Shown piece by piece: positions 61,412-64,000 of a stretch of DNA of 64,000 bases. The notes beneath the pieces were generated by a model. That model made no database searches and was not told the origin of the DNA. It worked only from the letters and a program-made list of their open reading frames with translations. The stretch's first letter is position 1. Each line of letters starts with the position of its first letter. The position numbers and the translations under genes are program-made. Origin of the DNA: Kumtagia ephedrae (GTDB lineage Bacteria > Pseudomonadota > Alphaproteobacteria > Rhizobiales > Rhizobiaceae); assembly GCF_003012745.1 (NCBI RefSeq), contig NZ_PXYK01000026.1:19484-83483 (forward strand). The letters are read 5' to 3'.

Positions 61412-63001
61412 ATGGTAGTCAGTGCGAACAGGCTCGAGCTGCTGCAGATCGCCGACGCGGTCGCGCGCGAGAAGTCGATCGACAAGTCGATCGTCATCGC
61501 CGCCATGGCCGACGCGATCCAGAAGGCGGCGCGCTCGCGTTACGGCCAGGAGACCAACATCCGCGCCGACATCAACGCGAACACCGGCGAGATGAAGCTG
61601 CAGCGACTGATGGAAGTGGTCGAGACGGTCGAGGATTATGCGACGCAGATCGCGCTGTCGTCGGCGCGCGAGCGCAATCCCGACGCCGAGATCGGCGACT
61701 TCATCGCCGAGCAGCTGCCGCCGATGGATTTCGGCCGCATCGCCGCCCAGTCGGCCAAGCAGGTGATCGTGCAGAAGGTGCGCGAGGCCGAGCGCGACCG
61801 ACAGTACGACGAATACAAGGACCGCATCGGCGAGATCGTCAACGGCACGGTCAAGCGCGTCGAATACGGCAACGTCATCGTCGACCTCGGCCGCGGCGAG
61901 GCGATCATCCGCCGCGACGAGCTGATCCCGCGCGAGAACTACAAATATGGCGACCGCGTCCGCGCCTATGTCTACGACGTGCGCCGCGAGCAGCGCGGCC
62001 CGCAAATCTTCCTGTCGCGCACCCATCCGCAGTTCATGGCGAAGCTGTTCACCATGGAGGTGCCGGAGATCTATGACGGCATCATCGAGATCAAGTCGGT
62101 CGCCCGCGACCCGGGCAGCCGCGCCAAGATCGCGGTGATCTCCCGTGATTCCTCGATCGACCCGGTCGGCGCCTGCGTCGGCATGCGCGGTTCGCGCGTG
62201 CAGGCGGTGGTCGCCGAGCTGCAGGGCGAGAAGATCGACATCATCCCGTGGTCGCCATCGGCCGCGTCCTTCATCGTCAACGCGCTGCAGCCTGCGGAAG
62301 TCGCCAAGGTGGTGCTCGACGAGGATGCCGAGCGGATCGAGGTGGTGGTGCCCGACGACCAGCTGTCGCTGGCGATCGGCCGGCGCGGCCAGAACGTGCG
62401 GCTCGCCTCGCAGCTCACCGGCTGGGACATCGACATCCTCACCGAGCAGGAAGAGAGCGAGCGGCGCCAGAAGGAGTTCGTCGAGCGCTCGAACCTGTTC
62501 ATGGAAGCGCTCAACGTCGACGAGATGGTCGGCCAGGTGCTGGCCTCGGAAGGCTTCACCAGCGTCGAGGAGGTCGCCTATGTCGATGCCGACGAGATTT
62601 CCTCGATCGACGGCTTCGACGAGGACACCGCCAGCGAGATCCAGGCTCGCGCCCGCGACTATCTTGCGAAGATCGAGGCCGAGCACGATGAGAAGCGCAA
62701 AACACTCGGCGTGGAGGACGAGCTGCGCGAGATCCCGGGCATGACCACTGCCATGATGGTGACGCTGGGCGAGGACGGCGTGAAGACGATCGAGGACTTC
62801 GCCGGCTACGCCGTCGACGATCTGGTCGGCTGGAAGGAACGTAAGGACGGCGAGACCAAGACCTATCCAGGCGTGCTCGCGGCGCATGAGGTGTCGCGCG
62901 CCGACGCCGAGAACATGGTGCTGGCGGCCCGGCTCAAGGCCGGCTGGATCACCGAGGACGAGGCCGCCGTCGAAGAAGACGCCGTGGCGGCGGACGCGTG
63001 A
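61412..63001 (+). CDS. nusA: Transcription termination/antitermination protein NusA
   Basis: 529 residues. The N-terminal RNA polymerase-binding domain ([20 protein letters not shown]) leads to an S1 domain ([20 protein letters not shown] near residue 137). Two KH domains follow ([20 protein letters not shown] and [20 protein letters not shown]) and then two C-terminal helix-hairpin-helix AR repeats ([20 protein letters not shown] and the segment near [16 protein letters not shown]). It ends in an acidic tail. Second gene of the operon, with a 43-bp gap after rimP. Confidence 0.97.
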   Translation: MVVSANRLELLQIADAVAREKSIDKSIVIAAMADAIQKAARSRYGQETNIRADINANTGEMKLQRLMEVVETVEDYATQIALSSARERNPDAEIGDFIAEQLPPMDFGRIAAQSAKQVIVQKVREAERDRQYDEYKDRIGEIVNGTVKRVEYGNVIVDLGRGEAIIRRDELIPRENYKYGDRVRAYVYDVRREQRGPQIFLSRTHPQFMAKLFTMEVPEIYDGIIEIKSVARDPGSRAKIAVISRDSSIDPVGACVGMRGSRVQAVVAELQGEKIDIIPWSPSAASFIVNALQPAEVAKVVLDEDAERIEVVVPDDQLSLAIGRRGQNVRLASQLTGWDIDILTEQEESERRQKEFVERSNLFMEALNVDEMVGQVLASEGFTSVEEVAYVDADEISSIDGFDEDTASEIQARARDYLAKIEAEHDEKRKTLGVEDELREIPGMTTAMMVTLGEDGVKTIEDFAGYAVDDLVGWKERKDGETKTYPGVLAAHEVSRADAENMVLAARLKAGWITEDEAAVEEDAVAADA

Positions 63002-63036
63002 GGTGACCCATCGCCAGGCAACCCCTTCTCGACGAG

Positions 63037-63687
63037 ATGAACGATCGCACCTGCATCGTTTCGCGCGAACGGCGCGAGCCGGATGAGCTGATCCGGTTCG
63101 TCGTCGCTCCCGACGGCACGGTCGTACCCGATCTCAAGAGAAAACTGCCCGGCCGCGGTTGCTGGGTGAGCGCCGATCGCCTACATGTGGAGAAGGCGGT
63201 CGCGAAGAACCTTTTCGCGCGCGCCTTCAAACGGCAGGTCGGCGTCCCTCCCGCCCTCGCGGACATGGTGGACGGCATTCTTGCCCAATCGGCGCTCGGG
63301 GCTGTCGGGCTCGCTCGCAAGGCGGGGGCGGTTGCATTGGGTGCCGCGAAAGTCGACAATGCGGTGCGCAGCGGCGAAGCGCTGCTCGTGCTGCATGCCA
63401 CGGATGCCTCTCCGGACGGTGTCCGCAAGGTAACCCAGGCCAGGCGAGCGACCGCCCATCTCGGCGGACCGGAAATCCGTGCCTACAAACTTTTCTCGGA
63501 AGCCGAATTGGGTTTGGCATTGGGCGGCACAAATGTGATACATGCTGCCGTTCTCGCGCAGGAAGCGGGAAGAGCGGCTGCACGGCGCGTGGCGGCGCTC
63601 GACCGCTACCGGGGCGGATCCCCGGATGATGAAGCGATGTTTGCGGCGATCGCCGAAGACGAGACAGCCGCAGAGGATATGGAATGA
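63037..63687 (+). CDS. ylxR: YlxR (DUF448) / L7Ae-like RNA-binding protein
   Basis: 216 residues. N-terminal YlxR domain: [20 protein letters not shown] and the conserved [17 protein letters not shown]. The C-terminal half is an L7Ae/ribosomal-like domain starting [20 protein letters not shown], with [20 protein letters not shown]. This fused form is the rule in alphaproteobacteria. Binds RNA or interacts with the nusA/infB products; precise role unclear. Its stop overlaps the infB start by 4 bp (ATGA). Confidence 0.92.
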   Translation: MNDRTCIVSRERREPDELIRFVVAPDGTVVPDLKRKLPGRGCWVSADRLHVEKAVAKNLFARAFKRQVGVPPALADMVDGILAQSALGAVGLARKAGAVALGAAKVDNAVRSGEALLVLHATDASPDGVRKVTQARRATAHLGGPEIRAYKLFSEAELGLALGGTNVIHAAVLAQEAGRAAARRVAALDRYRGGSPDDEAMFAAIAEDETAAEDME

Positions 63688-64000
63688 GCGATACGAAATC
63701 CGGCGACGACAACACGTTGACCGTCAACACCAAGAAGACGCTGAGCCTGAAGCCGGCCGGCGTCACGCAGGGCACCGTGCGCCAGAATTTCTCGCACGGC
63801 CGCACCAAGCAGGTCGTCGTCGAGACCAAGAAGCGCAAGTTCTCGATGCCGGGCGAGCGTGCGGAACCGCATCAGCAGGCACCCGTGTTCACGCCGCGCC
63901 CGCAGACGCCGGCCGCCCCGCCGCCGCCTGCGCGTCCGCAGGTCGCGGCGCCGCAGCCCGCCGCGCCGCAGGCCGTTGCGCCCGCTCCCCAGAGCCCGCC
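63684..64000 (+). CDS. infB: Translation initiation factor IF-2 (partial, 3' end outside window)
   Basis: The first 105 residues are visible before the right edge. [20 protein letters not shown] then [20 protein letters not shown] is the typical start of alphaproteobacterial IF-2. [17 protein letters not shown] and a Pro/Ala/Gln-rich linker follow. The GTPase domain lies outside the window. Translationally coupled to ylxR through the overlapping ATGA. Confidence 0.95.
   Translation, partial: MSDTKSGDDNTLTVNTKKTLSLKPAGVTQGTVRQNFSHGRTKQVVVETKKRKFSMPGERAEPHQQAPVFTPRPQTPAAPPPPARPQVAAPQPAAPQAVAPAPQSP

Noticed and set aside
61178..62887. 569-codon minus-strand frame
   Set aside because: Shadow of rimP and nusA.

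Overview
The window looks like chromosomal DNA of a GC-rich alphaproteobacterium of the order Hyphomicrobiales (Rhizobiales), most like the Mesorhizobium/Aminobacter/Phyllobacteriaceae group. This rests on the rhizobial gene orders (ubiB-ubiE and mutM-enoyl-CoA hydratase-rpsT-dnaA; lnt/actA-phrR-like-metK-trmB; rimP-nusA-ylxR-infB), the DUF2849/DUF934 assimilatory sulfur cluster, and palindromic intergenic elements of a kind common in rhizobia. It is inference from remembered protein families and synteny, not from a database search.

Layout. 1-5.1 kb: end of a nucleotide-sugar locus (partial DegT-type aminotransferase, WbpA-like UDP-sugar dehydrogenase), a DenD-like dehydrogenase with a Tm-1-like UPF0261 protein, and a TRIC channel. 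5.2-7.0 kb: grpE, a small conserved-looking protein and a DJ-1/PfpI protein with a perfect GntR/FadR-type palindrome upstream. 7.1-11.9 kb: a compact assimilatory sulfur operon (cysG, DUF2849, cysI, APS-type cysH, DUF934). 12.1-15.9 kb: host-attachment family protein, a small secreted Arg/Tyr-rich protein, a YbaL-type antiporter and a GFA-family gene with a probable one-base frameshift. 15.9-20.3 kb: coaBC, a FitAB/VapBC toxin-antitoxin pair translationally coupled to coaBC, ubiB and ubiE.

20.3-33.1 kb and 46.0-47.3 kb: nucleoside salvage and catabolism (add, upp, deoA, punA, cdd, a BMP-type ABC importer and deoB). Two large palindromic elements lie inside the deoA-punA-cdd-permease run. Imported nucleosides would be deaminated (cdd, add) and phosphorolysed (deoA, punA); ribose-1-P and deoxyribose-1-P are isomerised by deoB and uracil is salvaged by upp. 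Unrelated genes (slyX, VOC, a Tat-exported PLP enzyme, GNAT) separate the importer ATPase from its binding protein. 33.3-34.6 kb: msrA, a small membrane protein and tRNA-Ser(GGA).

34.7-45.8 kb: a regulator-rich accessory segment after the tRNA. It holds an MmyB-type XRE regulator, two TetR regulators and an AraC regulator, three SDR/epimerase enzymes mostly divergent from regulators with visible operator palindromes, a two-subunit molybdenum hydroxylase, an SMP-30 lactonase, and two apparent gene remnants (LysR C-terminus, cytochrome c C-terminus).

46-64 kb: core genes deoB, mutM, enoyl-CoA hydratase, rpsT, dnaA, dnaN, recF, lnt, a PhrR-like regulator, metK and trmB. A short anomalous insert (a 53-aa protein, an orphan membrane protein flanked by GTGGGTCAG repeats, and an unrecognised HExxH protein) precedes rimP, nusA, ylxR and partial infB. 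The most interesting leads are two candidate RNA control elements, in the metK and rimP leaders, where a hairpin loop is complementary to the downstream Shine-Dalgarno sequence, and the HExxH protein at 59449-60453.
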